Assembly: GCA_002021875.1 (NCBI GenBank) | Contig: CP018627.1 | Span: 4,464,001-4,528,000 of the forward strand | Origin: Streptomyces hygroscopicus | Lineage (GTDB): Bacteria > Actinomycetota > Actinomycetes > Streptomycetales > Streptomycetaceae | Direction: 5' to 3' | Length of the DNA: 64,000 nt | Part shown: piece by piece, positions 17,224 to 25,010 of the stretch | Layout of the letters: each line of letters begins with the position of its first letter | Numbering within the stretch: the stretch's first letter is position 1 | Made by a program: the position numbers and the translations under genes | The notes under the pieces: model-generated | Database searches by the model: none | What the model saw: the letters and a program-made list of their open reading frames with translations, nothing else | Told to the model about the DNA's origin: nothing

Positions 17224-17245
17224 GTAGCCGTGGGGCTACCCACGG
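17224..17245 (-). promoter_or_regulatory. Two mutually exclusive hairpins in the leader of NlpC/P60 copy 1
   Basis: GTAGCC/GGCTAC (17224-17239) and CCGTGGG/CCCACGG (17228-17245) overlap, so only one can form. They lie about 52-73 bases upstream of the start. This could be a switch or chance in GC-rich DNA. Confidence 0.35.
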
Positions 17246-17277
17246 TCCAACGGCCGTGGTGTGCGGAGAAACTGAAA

Positions 17278-17308
17278 CCCCGCCGAGTGACGCAGGTCAC
17301 CGGCGGGG
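17278..17308 (-). terminator. Terminator of NlpC/P60 copy 2
   Basis: CCCCGCCG pairs with CGGCGGGG and, inside it, GTGAC pairs with GTCAC around GCAG, with one bulged A. The 13-bp stem sits about 95 bases after the stop of copy 2 and before the leader of copy 1, so the paralogues are probably transcribed separately. Confidence 0.65.
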
Positions 17309-17403
17309 CGGGGGATCAGCGAGCGCACTGGAGGTTCGCCCGAAAGGATGGCTCTTGGGGCGGTTTGAGACCCGTTTCCCAGTTCCTGATCAGACCTTCT
17401 GGA

Positions 17404-18429
17404 TCAGACCCGGACGCCGAACTGGAACGGCATGTTGTCCATCGACTCGTAGCGCACACCGGCACCGGGCTTGGGCGCGTGCAGCACCTGGCCGTTGCCC
17501 GCGTAGAGACCTATGTGGTGCAGGTCGCCGTAGAAGAGCACCAGGTCGCCCGGCTTGAGCTCACCGCGGCCGATGCGGCTGCCGGCGTTCGCCTGGTCCT
17601 GGGAGATGCGCGGGAGCTGCACCCCGGCCTGCTGGTAGGCCCAGCCGGTGAGTCCGGAGCAGTCGAAGGAGGACGGACCGGTCGCGCCCCAGACATACGG
17701 GAGGCCGATCTTCGTCTTGGCGGCGGCGAGCGCGGCGGCGGCACGCCCCGACTCCGGCACCTCGTTGCCCAGGTCGACCCGGCTGCTGGAGCGGTTGGCG
17801 CGCTCCGCGTCCTGGGCCGCTATCTTGGCGCGCTCCTTGGCGGTCAGGGTGTTGAGGAGGTTCCGGGCCTTGGACAGCTTGCCCTGGATCTCGTCCTTCT
17901 TCTTGCCGAGCGCCTTACGGGTGTCCGCCAGGTCCTGCAGCTTGGTGGACGCCTCCTCGCGCTGCTGCTTGAGGGTGCGCTGCTTGTCGGCGATCTTCCG
18001 CAGGGACTCGGCCTGCTTGCCGCTCAGCTGGCTGAGGGTGGACGCCTTCTCGAGGTAGGTGTCCGGGTCGGAGGAGAGGAGAAGCTGCACCGAGGGGTCG
18101 ATGCCGCCGGAGCGGTACTGGGCGGTGGCCATCGAACCCAGGCCGTTGCGCAGCTTGTTCAGGTCCTCCTGGCCGCGCGCCACCTTGTCCTGCAGATCGC
18201 CGACCTGCTTCTCCAGCTTCTGCTGCTTTTCCTTGGCGCCGTTGTACTTCTCGGTCGCCTGCTCCGCCTCTTCGTAGAGCTTGTCGACCTGCTCCTTGAC
18301 GTCCTTCTTGTCCTGCTTCGGAGCGGCCTGGGCGGCCTGGGAAGTGAGAGCGACGGCGGCTGCCGCGGTCGCGGTAAGGACGGTTACCCGAGTGCGGCTC
18401 GGCTGCTTGGGTCGACGGTGGGACGCCAC
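17404..18429 (-). CDS. Secreted NlpC/P60 peptidoglycan hydrolase (copy 2)
   Basis: The 341-residue protein has a Tat/Sec-like signal (MASHRRPKQPSRTRVTVL... with cleavage after SQAAQA) and a long Lys/Gln/Glu-rich coiled coil (about residues 35-215, KEQVDKLYEEAEQATEKYNGAKEKQQ). The C-terminal NlpC/P60 domain has Cys in SFDCSGLTGWAYQQAG and His in LHHIGLYAGNGQVLHAP. It probably cleaves wall peptides during growth or septation. The catalytic domain is close to that of copy 1, but the interdomain spacer is much shorter. The start is GTG, with GGAG 9 bases upstream. A structured leader precedes it. Confidence 0.9.
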   Translation of the reverse strand: MASHRRPKQPSRTRVTVLTATAAAAVALTSQAAQAAPKQDKKDVKEQVDKLYEEAEQATEKYNGAKEKQQKLEKQVGDLQDKVARGQEDLNKLRNGLGSMATAQYRSGGIDPSVQLLLSSDPDTYLEKASTLSQLSGKQAESLRKIADKQRTLKQQREEASTKLQDLADTRKALGKKKDEIQGKLSKARNLLNTLTAKERAKIAAQDAERANRSSSRVDLGNEVPESGRAAAALAAAKTKIGLPYVWGATGPSSFDCSGLTGWAYQQAGVQLPRISQDQANAGSRIGRGELKPGDLVLFYGDLHHIGLYAGNGQVLHAPKPGAGVRYESMDNMPFQFGVRV

Positions 18430-18454
18430 GAAGGCGAGCTCCTTCTTCCTCCAG

Positions 18455-18518
18455 CCGCCTACCGGGAGTTGGTGGGGTTGTGAAGCCCCGGCTCCGCGAC
18501 AGGGCGCGGACTCGGCGG
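18455..18518 (-). promoter_or_regulatory. Structured leader, possible short c-di-AMP (ydaO) riboswitch
   Basis: On the minus strand, CCGCC and GGCGG close a structure. Inside it, TCCGCG pairs with CGCGGA around CCCTGT, and CGGGG faces CCCC. The flanks GCCGAGTCC...GGAGCCGGGG and CAACTCCCGGTAGGCGG resemble the two ends of ydaO elements, which are known to precede wall-hydrolase genes in Streptomyces. At 64 bases it is shorter than the usual 120 or more, so it may be a reduced form or a different element. It ends 25 bases before the GTG of copy 2. Confidence 0.42.
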
Positions 18519-18797
18519 TACCTCCGCTGTCACCCCGGATGGGTGATCAACCGCGCGAAGGTTCGAGCCGACCTTAGTGACCCCGCCGTGATCCGTTCAA
18601 ATCCCAACGGCAAAAAAGTCGCTCCGGAAGCGCATCTTTTACGAATGTCACACGGGCAGTGATGGTCGATTGACGCTCCGCTGACATCAGACGGGTTCGA
18701 GGCCGACCTCTGAAGGGAGTTCGGGCCCGGAGCCACAGAAACCCAGAAACCCAGAATCCGGGGATACGGGAATAACGGAGATACGGGCTACGACGCC
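18519..18797. other. Upstream region of NlpC/P60 copy 2, no gene seen
   Basis: The stretch has lower GC (for example CAAAAAAGTCGC at about 18610) than its surroundings, as expected of a promoter. It also holds a short repeat of CAGAAACC near 18735-18755. No open frame with coding bias is present. The promoter of the minus-strand hydrolase gene must lie here, but I cannot name its boxes. Confidence 0.6.
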
Positions 18798-20159
18798 TCA
18801 GGTACGGGCAAGTCGCTTCAGCAGCAACGCGGATGCCACGGGGCGCGCTCCGGCGCGCGCCACCCCGTCGGCCACCTCGCGGTCGGTGGACACCACCACC
18901 ACCGGCCGGCCCGGCGGCTCCGCCCGCACGATCTGGCGGATCAACTCGTCCGCCGTCACCCCCGGCTTGCTGAACAGCACCCGCACCCCGCGCGGCGGCG
19001 CGAGCAGCACCGGCGCGGCCAGCTCGGCCCCGTCGAAGACACAGGTCATCTCCGCGCCCGTCTGGGCCGCGAGCACCGCGAGACCGCCCAGCAGCCGCAG
19101 CCGCTGCTTCTCCAACGGCATCGTGGGATAGCCGGTCTTGGTGACGTTGTAGCCGTCCACCACCAGATGCGCCTGCGGCAGCGCGAGCAGCTGGTCCAGC
19201 AGGGCCGGATCCATCTCCGACAGCGCCCTGGTCGCTATGTCCTTCGGTGTCATCTTCCCCGGCTCCACGGCGTCCACCATGTCCGCCGGGCGCATCGACG
19301 CGGGCGGCAGGGCCAGTTCGCGCCGCAGCCCCTGGGCCGCGTCCAGCACCGTGTCCAGCAGCAGCCGCAGCCGCATGTCCTCCACGCTGCGCCCCTCGCG
19401 CACCGCCCGCCGGCTGGCTTCCAGCGCCGACTCCGCCTCCGCGAGCCGGGCCCGCAGCCGCCGTGCCTCGCTGTCCGCGGTGGCCTGACGGGCCGCCGCC
19501 TCCGCCCGTACGGACTCCAGCTCGGCCTCGGCCTTGCGCACCGCGGCCGCGCCCCGCCGCACATCGCTCTGCGCGCTGCGCAGCTTGCGCTGCAGCCCGT
19601 CGTTCTCCTTGCGGGCGGCCTCCAACTCGGTGCGCGTCCGCTCCGTCTCGTGCCGGGTGGCCGCCTTGGCCTCGGCGAGTTCGTCGCGCAGCCGCTGCAG
19701 CTCGCGCGCCGCCTCCTCACCGGCCCGCTCGGCGGAGGCCCGCTGGGCCTCCTCGCCCGCCGCCTCGACCAGCTTGACCCAGCCCACCGGCCGCAGCACA
19801 TAGGCCACCGCCGCCACATCCACCGGATCGGCCGCGGCGGGCGGCGATCCGCACTCGATGGCATCGGCCAGCTCCCGCTGGGTCTCCCGCAGCCGTCCCG
19901 CGATCCGCTGCCGGAAGACGGGGTCGCTCTCCACCGCGGCGGCCATCGCGTTGCCCGCGAACTTGGCGCGGCGGGTCGGGGTGAAACGGGCGTACTGCCG
20001 CAGCTGGGTGGGCAGCTCGGTGACCGTCAGGCCGCCGAAGGCGTCCGCGACCAGCGCCACCACCCGCCGCCGCACTCCTTCCGGCAGCGGGCGGTCCAGC
20101 GCCTCGGTGACGCCCTCGGCATCACCGGCCGCCCCGGGGTCACCGGTCCGCTCCACCAC
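18798..20159 (-). CDS. NYN (YacP-like) domain protein with long coiled coil
   Basis: In this 453-residue protein the last 150 residues are a NYN domain of the YacP/Rae1 type. Conserved acids occur in HLVVDGYNVTKTGYPT (near residue 330), CVFDGAE and VVVSTDREVADGV, so it is probably an endoribonuclease with a PIN-like metal site. Residues about 135-265 form a charged coiled coil (ELQRLRDELAEAKAATRHETERTRTELEAARK...). The N-terminal 110 residues are helical. In Bacillus the related Rae1 cuts mRNA on ribosomes; the coiled-coil fusion is an actinobacterial form with unknown target. Its stop is over 360 bases from the NlpC/P60 gene, and a small zinc-ribbon gene precedes it. Confidence 0.83.
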   Translation of the reverse strand: MVERTGDPGAAGDAEGVTEALDRPLPEGVRRRVVALVADAFGGLTVTELPTQLRQYARFTPTRRAKFAGNAMAAAVESDPVFRQRIAGRLRETQRELADAIECGSPPAAADPVDVAAVAYVLRPVGWVKLVEAAGEEAQRASAERAGEEAARELQRLRDELAEAKAATRHETERTRTELEAARKENDGLQRKLRSAQSDVRRGAAAVRKAEAELESVRAEAAARQATADSEARRLRARLAEAESALEASRRAVREGRSVEDMRLRLLLDTVLDAAQGLRRELALPPASMRPADMVDAVEPGKMTPKDIATRALSEMDPALLDQLLALPQAHLVVDGYNVTKTGYPTMPLEKQRLRLLGGLAVLAAQTGAEMTCVFDGAELAAPVLLAPPRGVRVLFSKPGVTADELIRQIVRAEPPGRPVVVVSTDREVADGVARAGARPVASALLLKRLART

Positions 20160-20176
20160 CTGTCATCGCTCCGTTC

Positions 20177-20422
20177 TCAGGCGCTCGGGCCGGTGCCCGG
20201 GCGGTCCACGAGTTCAACCTGGTCGACCGCGTTGCACCAGCGACAGCGCACTGACTCAATGGTCTCACTGAGCACCTCGCGTTCCTCGACACCGGGTTCC
20301 CCGGCCAAGTCGAGATGCACATACTCCACGGCTCTGGTCGAGCGGGTCACATCGAACCGGGTGAGGTTGCCGCACAGTGTGCAACGCCAGCGGGTCTGGG
20401 CGGTCGGCAGGGGCACGGCCAT
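20177..20422 (-). CDS. Small zinc-ribbon protein
   Basis: The 81-residue protein carries two CxxC pairs, CTLC at residues 14-17 and CRWC at 60-63, separated by an acidic segment, which fits a zinc ribbon. I see no catalytic residues. The start is the ATG of MAVPLPTAQTRWRC; the much longer frame upstream is antisense to the rhomboid gene and is not coding. The stop lies 17 bases upstream of the NYN gene start on the same strand. The two are probably co-transcribed, which would suit a nucleic-acid-related role, but that is inference. Confidence 0.75.
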   Translation of the reverse strand: MAVPLPTAQTRWRCTLCGNLTRFDVTRSTRAVEYVHLDLAGEPGVEEREVLSETIESVRCRWCNAVDQVELVDRPGTGPSA

Positions 20423-20575
20423 GATTGCGGGTCCTCGCTTCTCGGCTCGTCGGCGGCGTCCTGTAACCCTACGGCCTGAGCCTTGCCCCGCGCCGGGCCC
20501 GTCCCGCCCGCGTCCCGGGCAGGAGCGCGGCGAGGCGCTCTGTGGAGGTTGCGCCCGGTACGGAATGATCTGACC

Positions 20576-21292
20576 ATGATCGAGACGTCGTCGGGGCGCG
20601 ACCGCCCGTGGATGGCGGGGCCCGGCCGCCCGTGGGTGACATACGGCCTGATCGTCAGCTGCTGCCTGCTCTTCGTCATCGGACCGGCCTCGGGGCTCAA
20701 CCCCGGCTATGGCACGGGCGGGCGGCTGGTGGAGGCCCAGTCCACGTACTTCGAGCGCTGGGGAGTGGTGCCCAGCGCCCTGTGGAGCGGCGCTCCCGAT
20801 CAGCCGCTCGCCCCGCTGACCGCGCTGTTCGTGCACGGAAACTGGCTGCATCTGCTCGGCAACATGCTGTTTCTCTACGTCTTCGGGGCGATGACCGAGG
20901 AGCGGATGGGACGAGTCCAGTTCGCCGTCTTCTACCTCGTCACGGGCTATCTGGCGCTGCTCGGCTACGCCGCCGCGCACGCCGACTCCGCCCAGACCCT
21001 GGTGGGCGCCTCCGGGTCCATTTCCGGGGTGCTCGGCGCCTTCCTGTGGCTGTTTCCCCGGGCCAGAGTGACCAGTCTCTTTCCGTTTCTGTTCTTTCTG
21101 CCGCTGCGCTTTCCGGCCTGGGCGGTGCTGATCTTCTGGGTGGCCCTCCAGTGGCTGGCAGCCCGGCAGGCCGACGACCGCCCCGGCGTCGCCTATCTCG
21201 CCCATCTCGTGGGCTTCACGCTCGGCTTTCTCTACGCGTGGGGGCGGTTCGGGCGGAGGGCTGAGCGGTCTTGGGCAAGTCCGGGTGGGTGA
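20576..21292 (+). CDS. Rhomboid-family intramembrane serine protease
   Basis: The 238-residue protein has six hydrophobic segments. Rhomboid marks are GNWLHLLGNMLFLYVFGAMTE in the second to third helices (Asn of the oxyanion hole and the conserved HxxxN), the catalytic Ser in LVGASGSISGVLGAF (helix 4) and the catalytic His in VAYLAHLVGFTLGFLYAW (helix 6). It should cut membrane proteins within the bilayer; the substrate is unknown. The start ATG (MIETSSGRDRPW) was preferred over an upstream in-frame start because the extra residues are Arg/Pro-rich and have no family match. It is divergent from the zinc-ribbon gene. Confidence 0.9.
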   Translation: MIETSSGRDRPWMAGPGRPWVTYGLIVSCCLLFVIGPASGLNPGYGTGGRLVEAQSTYFERWGVVPSALWSGAPDQPLAPLTALFVHGNWLHLLGNMLFLYVFGAMTEERMGRVQFAVFYLVTGYLALLGYAAAHADSAQTLVGASGSISGVLGAFLWLFPRARVTSLFPFLFFLPLRFPAWAVLIFWVALQWLAARQADDRPGVAYLAHLVGFTLGFLYAWGRFGRRAERSWASPGG

Positions 21293-21323
21293 AGGAGGGG
21301 GTACCGCCCAGGCCCGCCAGGGC

Positions 21324-21376
21324 CGAGGGGGAGGGGCGAGGGGCGAGGGGCGAGGGGCGAGGGGCAAGGGGCAAGC
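21324..21376 (+). repeat. G-rich heptamer repeat (GAGGGGC)n
   Basis: About six or seven units of GAGGGGC, then two of AAGGGGC, lie just after the rhomboid gene. Each unit has a GGGG run on the plus strand, so the stretch meets the pattern for G-quadruplex formation. Confidence 0.85.
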
Positions 21377-21415
21377 ATGGGCGTGCCCCATGAGGAGAGC
21401 GCGGGGGCGGCACCG

Positions 21416-21435
21416 CCCAGCGGTAGCTGGGGGAG
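21416..21435. repeat. Dispersed 20-bp hairpin repeat, copy 1
   Basis: CCCAGCGGTAGCTGGGGGAG contains the hairpin CCCAGC-GGTA-GCTGGG and occurs again, base for base, at 56100-56119. Both are intergenic and preceded by GGCACC-type bases. Confidence 0.9.
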
Positions 21436-21559
21436 GTGCTGCGCGCGACGAGCGGGGTGCGGCCAGGCGCCGCCCATCGCCCCGCGACGCCGCCCGGGCT
21501 TGCTCAAGACCGCTTAGAGTGGGCGGCGCAGCCAGGGCCAGTGAGGGAGAAAGCCAGCC

Positions 21560-21841
21560 GTGATCACTTCGATCGTGCTCATCAAGACCAGCGTGGACCG
21601 GATTCCGGAGACCGCCGAGAAGATCGCCGCGCTGGAGAACGTGAGCGAGGTCTACTCGGTCACCGGCGCACACGATCTGATCGCGATGGTGCGGGTGGCC
21701 CGGCACGACGACCTCGCGGACATCATCACCGGCCAGATCAGCAAGCTGCCGGGGGTGGCCTCGACCGAGACGCACATCGCCTTCCGGACGTACTCGCAGC
21801 ACGACCTCGAGGCGGCGTTCGCGATCGGCCTGGACGGCTAG
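21560..21841 (+). CDS. Stand-alone Lrp/AsnC ligand-binding (RAM) domain protein
   Basis: The 93-residue protein is a single regulator-of-amino-acid-metabolism domain (MITSIVLIKTSVDRIPE, GAHDLIAMVRVARHDDLADII, GVASTETHIAFRTYSQHDL) with no DNA-binding half. Such SraA-type proteins form dimers and higher rings and may sense amino acids or modulate full-length Lrp proteins. The start is set by GAGGGAGAAAG upstream. It ends 79 bp before the convergent PLP-enzyme gene. A full-length Lrp partner is not in the window. Confidence 0.88.
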   Translation: MITSIVLIKTSVDRIPETAEKIAALENVSEVYSVTGAHDLIAMVRVARHDDLADIITGQISKLPGVASTETHIAFRTYSQHDLEAAFAIGLDG

Positions 21842-21856
21842 CGCCACGCCCCCGGT

Positions 21857-21878
21857 CCCGGGGCCCCGGCGCCCCGGG
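21857..21878. terminator. 8-bp GC hairpin between convergent genes
   Basis: CCCGGGGC and GCCCCGGG pair around CCCGGC, between the Lrp-domain gene and the PLP-enzyme gene, which end facing each other. It probably serves both strands. Confidence 0.5.
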
Positions 21879-21920
21879 GCCCAGCGGCTCCCTCAGCCCC
21901 GCCGCCCCGGGCCCAGGGGC

Positions 21921-23351
21921 TCAGCCGCGGTCCGGGACGCAGCGGCCGTCCTCGGTGCGGTAGCTCCACCGGGCACCCTCGCGCACCAGCTCCTTCACGG
22001 CGCCGACGAACCGCTCGACATGCTCGTCCGGGGTGCCCGCCCCGAAGCTGACCCGGATCGCGTTCAGCGAGCGCTCCCCCGGCGCGGCCTCCGGCGCGCC
22101 GCATTCGCCCGGCTCGTCGGGCTCGCTGTCCAGCAGGGTGCGGACCAGCGGATGCGCGCAGAAGAGCCCGTCGCGTACGCCGATGCCGTACTCCGCGGAG
22201 AGCGCCGCCGCGAAGTGGGAGCTGTTCCAGCCCTCCACCACGAACGACAGCACGCCGACCCGGGGGGCGTCGTCGCCGAACAGCGAGAGCACCCGCACCT
22301 CGGGCACCTCGGCCAGCCCCGCCCGCACCTTCTCGATCAGCTCCCGCTCACGGGCGACCAGGCCCTCGAAACCGGCCTCGGCCAGCGCCCTGCACGCCGA
22401 CGCGATCGCGTAGACGCCGATGACGTTCGGCGAGCCCGCCTCGTGCCGGGCGGCGGTGGTGTGCCACTCGACGTCGACGCCCCCGTCGTCCCTGCGCGTC
22501 ACCTTACGGCTGGCACCACCGCCCGCCAGATACGGCCGGGCCGCCAGCAGCCAGTCCGCGCGCCCGGCCAACACACCGGCGCCGAAGGGGGCATACAGCT
22601 TGTGCCCGGAGAAGGCCACCCAGTCGACGTCCGCCTCCGCGATGTCCACGGGGTGGTGGGGGGCGAGCTGCGCGGCGTCCAGGACGATACGGGCGCCGTG
22701 CGCGTGCGCGGCCGCGGCCAGCTCCCGCACCGGCCACAGCTCACCGGTCACATTGGACGCGCCGGTCACGCAGACCAGCGCCGGGCCCTCGGCGCGCCCC
22801 GCGAGCGCCTGCTCCAGCGTCTCCACCGCCTGCCGCGGGGAGCGCGGGGCGCTGAGGTAGCGGACGGTGACGTCGTCCCGCTGCTCCCACGGCAGCAGCG
22901 AGGCGTGGTGCTCGGTCTCGAAGACGAAGACCTCGGTGCCCCGCGGCGCCACGGCGGCCAGAAGGTTGAGCGAATCGGTGGTGGAGCGGGTGAAGACGAC
23001 CTGGTCGTCCTCGCGGCAGCCGAGGAAGGCGGCGACGTCCTTACGGCTGTTCTCGAAGAGGTCGGTGGAGAGCTGCGAGAGGTAGCCCGCCCCGCGGTGC
23101 ACGCTGCCGTAGTAGGGCGCGTAGGCGGCGATGTCGTCCCAGACCCGCCGCAGCGCGGGGGCGCTGGCGGCGTAGTCGAGCGCCGCGTAGGTCACCTCGC
23201 CCCCGGTGACCAGGGGCACCAGGACATCGCTGCCCAGCACGGGCAGCGGCTCACAGGCGGCGACGGAGGAATCGGCGGAGGCGACGGAAGCGGAAGCGGC
23301 GGCGGAAGCGGCGGCGGAAGCGGAAGCGGTGGCAGCAGGGCGCGCGGACAT
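21921..23351 (-). CDS. Class V aminotransferase / cysteine desulfurase-like PLP enzyme
   Basis: The 476-residue protein is fold-type I. The PLP Lys is in VAFSGHKLYAPFGAG, preceded by IVLDAAQLAPH (Asp for the pyridine N), and substrate-phosphate contacts lie in VVFTRSTTDSLNLLAAV. C-terminal residues near GIGVRDGLFCAHPLVRTLL include a Cys in the loop where desulfurases hold theirs. The first 35 residues are an unusual Ala/Ser run. The start ATG follows GGGAGA. A SAM-IV riboswitch lies about 240 bases upstream on the same strand, so expression should fall when SAM is high. That suggests a role in sulfur amino-acid metabolism. A cysteine desulfurase or a cysteine/selenocysteine lyase are both possible. 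Confidence 0.83.
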   Translation of the reverse strand: MSARPAATASASAAASAAASASVASADSSVAACEPLPVLGSDVLVPLVTGGEVTYAALDYAASAPALRRVWDDIAAYAPYYGSVHRGAGYLSQLSTDLFENSRKDVAAFLGCREDDQVVFTRSTTDSLNLLAAVAPRGTEVFVFETEHHASLLPWEQRDDVTVRYLSAPRSPRQAVETLEQALAGRAEGPALVCVTGASNVTGELWPVRELAAAAHAHGARIVLDAAQLAPHHPVDIAEADVDWVAFSGHKLYAPFGAGVLAGRADWLLAARPYLAGGGASRKVTRRDDGGVDVEWHTTAARHEAGSPNVIGVYAIASACRALAEAGFEGLVARERELIEKVRAGLAEVPEVRVLSLFGDDAPRVGVLSFVVEGWNSSHFAAALSAEYGIGVRDGLFCAHPLVRTLLDSEPDEPGECGAPEAAPGERSLNAIRVSFGAGTPDEHVERFVGAVKELVREGARWSYRTEDGRCVPDRG

Positions 23352-23538
23352 GGCGAAGTCTCCCGGGAGGGTCGAAGGCGTGCGAATGCGTAACGCGCAC
23401 AAAGACGGCGGTAGGCCGACCGTCAGGGCGCGGAAAGTCGCTCGACGCACGGCCACACCGCGCGGAGCACAGGAGGAGAAACGGGCCGCTCGGCCCTAGC
23501 GCATTCGCTGCATCACGGAAGAACTCCCTCGACCACCA

Positions 23539-23560
23539 GGACCCCTAGTGCGAGGGGTCC
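23539..23560 (-). terminator. Hairpin after the SAM-IV aptamer, possible attenuator
   Basis: GGACCCCT pairs with AGGGGTCC (8 bp) around a 6-base loop, 30 bases after the aptamer and 190 bases before the coding start. It is well placed as part of the expression platform, though it lacks a U tract. Confidence 0.5.
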
Positions 23561-23589
23561 GCGCTTGCCGCCGGCCTCGCTGCCTGGCG

Positions 23590-23684
23590 GCCTGGTCATC
23601 ACCCGGGGCACCCCGCCACGGACGGAGGGTTGCCGGACAGCGGGCCGGGGCCGTAGTCGCTGTCACTCGTGACCTGGTCAGGAG
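23590..23684 (-). ncRNA. SAM-IV riboswitch
   Basis: On the minus strand the element begins GACCAGGTCACGAGTGACAG, continues GCCCCGGCCCGCTG and CCGGCAACCCTCC, and ends GGCGGGGTGCCCCGGG then TGATGACCAGG. These match the SAM-IV consensus as I know it: an outer stem CCTGGTCA...TGATGACCAGG, the inner stem CAGCG...CGCTG, and the conserved GGGGTGCCCCGGGTGA 3' half with its pseudoknot. SAM-IV elements are actinobacterial and repress sulfur-metabolism genes when S-adenosylmethionine binds. The controlled gene is the PLP enzyme downstream (start 23351). Confidence 0.88.
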
Positions 23685-23700
23685 TATGCCATGCCGTACG

Positions 23701-23758
23701 ACGGCGCCCATACCCTGTCCGCATCCCGGACAGGGCACGGACAGAACATGGGCGCCGT
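23701..23758 (-). terminator. Nested terminator hairpin downstream of trpD
   Basis: ACGGCGCCCAT (23701-23711) pairs with ATGGGCGCCGT (23748-23758). Within it CCCTGTCC (23713-23720) pairs with GGACAGGG (23728-23735). The structure starts 12 bases after the trpD stop and insulates the SAM-IV unit from trpD transcription. Confidence 0.75.
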
Positions 23759-23769
23759 AAGGGTTCCGC

Positions 23770-24843
23770 CTAGGCGTGGGTGGCCCGTACCCACCGCTCC
23801 AGGGCGTCGCGCGCCGCGCCCGAGTCGATGGACTCGGCGGCCCGCGCGACACCCGCCGCGATCCGCTCCGCCAGGGGCTTGTCCCCCGGCTCCGGCTCGA
23901 GCGCCACCAGCGCCGACGCCGAGTTCAGCAGCACCGCGTCCCGGACCGGGCCCCGCTCGCCCGCCAGCAGCCGGCGGGCCACATCGGCGTTGTACGAGGC
24001 GTCCGCACCGCGCAGGGCCTCCATGGGGGCCCGCTCGATGCCCACGTCCCGCGGGTCGAGGGTCTCCTGGCGCACGGCGCCGCCCCGGACCTCCCACACC
24101 TGGGAGGTCGTGGTCACGGTGAGCTCGTCCAGCCCGTCGTCGCCACGGACGACCAGCGCGGAGGAGCCCCGCTCGGCCAGCACCCCGGCGATGATGGGCG
24201 CCATCCGGGCGTCCGCGACCCCGGTCGCCTGGCACTTCACCCGCGCCGGATTGGTCAGCGGGCCGAGCAGGTTGAACGGGGTGGCGACGCCCAGCTCGCG
24301 GCGGGCCGAGGCGACATGCCGCAGCGACGGGTGGAACTTCACCGCGAAGCAGAAGGTGATCCCCGCCTCCTCCGCGACCTCGACCACCCGCTCCGGGGTG
24401 ATGTCCAGGTTGACGCCGAGCTTCTCCAGCACGTCGGAGGCGCCGCTGGCGGAGGACGAGGCGCGGTTGCCGTGCTTGACGACCCGCGCGCCGGTACCGG
24501 CGACGACCAGCGCGGACATGGTGGAGATATTGACGGTCCTGGCGCGGTCGCCGCCGGTGCCGACGATGTCCACGGTCGCCCCGGGCACCTCGATCACCTT
24601 GGCGTGTTCGTACATGGCCCGCACCAGCCCGGCCACCTCGGAGACCGTCTCGCCCTTGGCGCGCAGCGCGATCGCGAAACCGGCGATCTGGGCGTCGGTG
24701 GCCTCGCCCCGCATGATCCGGTCCATGGCCCAGGCGGTGTCGTCGGCATCGAGGTCCCGGCCGGCGATCAGCGAGCTCAGCACGTCCGGCCAGGTGCGGG
24801 CCGTCGCGGTGCTGTCGCCTCCGGCGGGGGTCACAACGTCCAT
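23770..24843 (-). CDS. trpD: Anthranilate phosphoribosyltransferase
   Basis: The 357-residue enzyme joins anthranilate and PRPP in tryptophan synthesis. The PRPP/Mg site appears as [23 protein letters not shown] (near residues 90-110), followed by [23 protein letters not shown] and the anthranilate-contact RPPH-like [31 protein letters not shown]. It is complete, with an ATG start after GGAG. It is single-cistron here: the bc1 genes end 167 bp upstream with their own terminator, and a nested hairpin follows it. The amidotransferase fragment at base 1 belongs to the same pathway. Confidence 0.95.
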   Translation of the reverse strand: MDVVTPAGGDSTATARTWPDVLSSLIAGRDLDADDTAWAMDRIMRGEATDAQIAGFAIALRAKGETVSEVAGLVRAMYEHAKVIEVPGATVDIVGTGGDRARTVNISTMSALVVAGTGARVVKHGNRASSSASGASDVLEKLGVNLDITPERVVEVAEEAGITFCFAVKFHPSLRHVASARRELGVATPFNLLGPLTNPARVKCQATGVADARMAPIIAGVLAERGSSALVVRGDDGLDELTVTTTSQVWEVRGGAVRQETLDPRDVGIERAPMEALRGADASYNADVARRLLAGERGPVRDAVLLNSASALVALEPEPGDKPLAERIAAGVARAAESIDSGAARDALERWVRATHA

Positions 24844-24927
24844 GGTCCGCTCCTGGATCCGTGGGGGTGGGCAGGGAAGGGGCCGCGCACGTCAGCAGGC
24901 CCGCCGCCAGCCTATCGGCAGCACGAC

Positions 24928-24968
24928 CAGGGCCCCGGCCGGACCGTGTGGTCCGGGCCGGGGCCCTG
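24928..24968 (-). terminator. Terminator of the ctaE-qcrCAB unit
   Basis: CAGGGCCCCGGCC pairs with GGCCGGGGCCCTG and, nested, GGACC with GGTCC around GTGT, with one bulged G, giving about 18 bp. It starts 42 bases after the qcrB stop. Confidence 0.75.
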
Positions 24969-25010
24969 ATCTGTGGCGTCAGCTGACGTGCGAGAGCGGT
25001 ACGGCGGAGA

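Noticed and set aside
20177..21847. 556-residue minus-strand frame containing the zinc-ribbon protein
   Set aside because: Most of it is antisense to the rhomboid and Lrp-domain genes. Only the last 81 codons have their own start and a recognisable CxxC pair.
24977..24988. Palindrome CGTCAGCTGACG after qcrB as an operator
   Set aside because: It is downstream of the operon end and next to a strong terminator, so it has no promoter to act on; probably chance.
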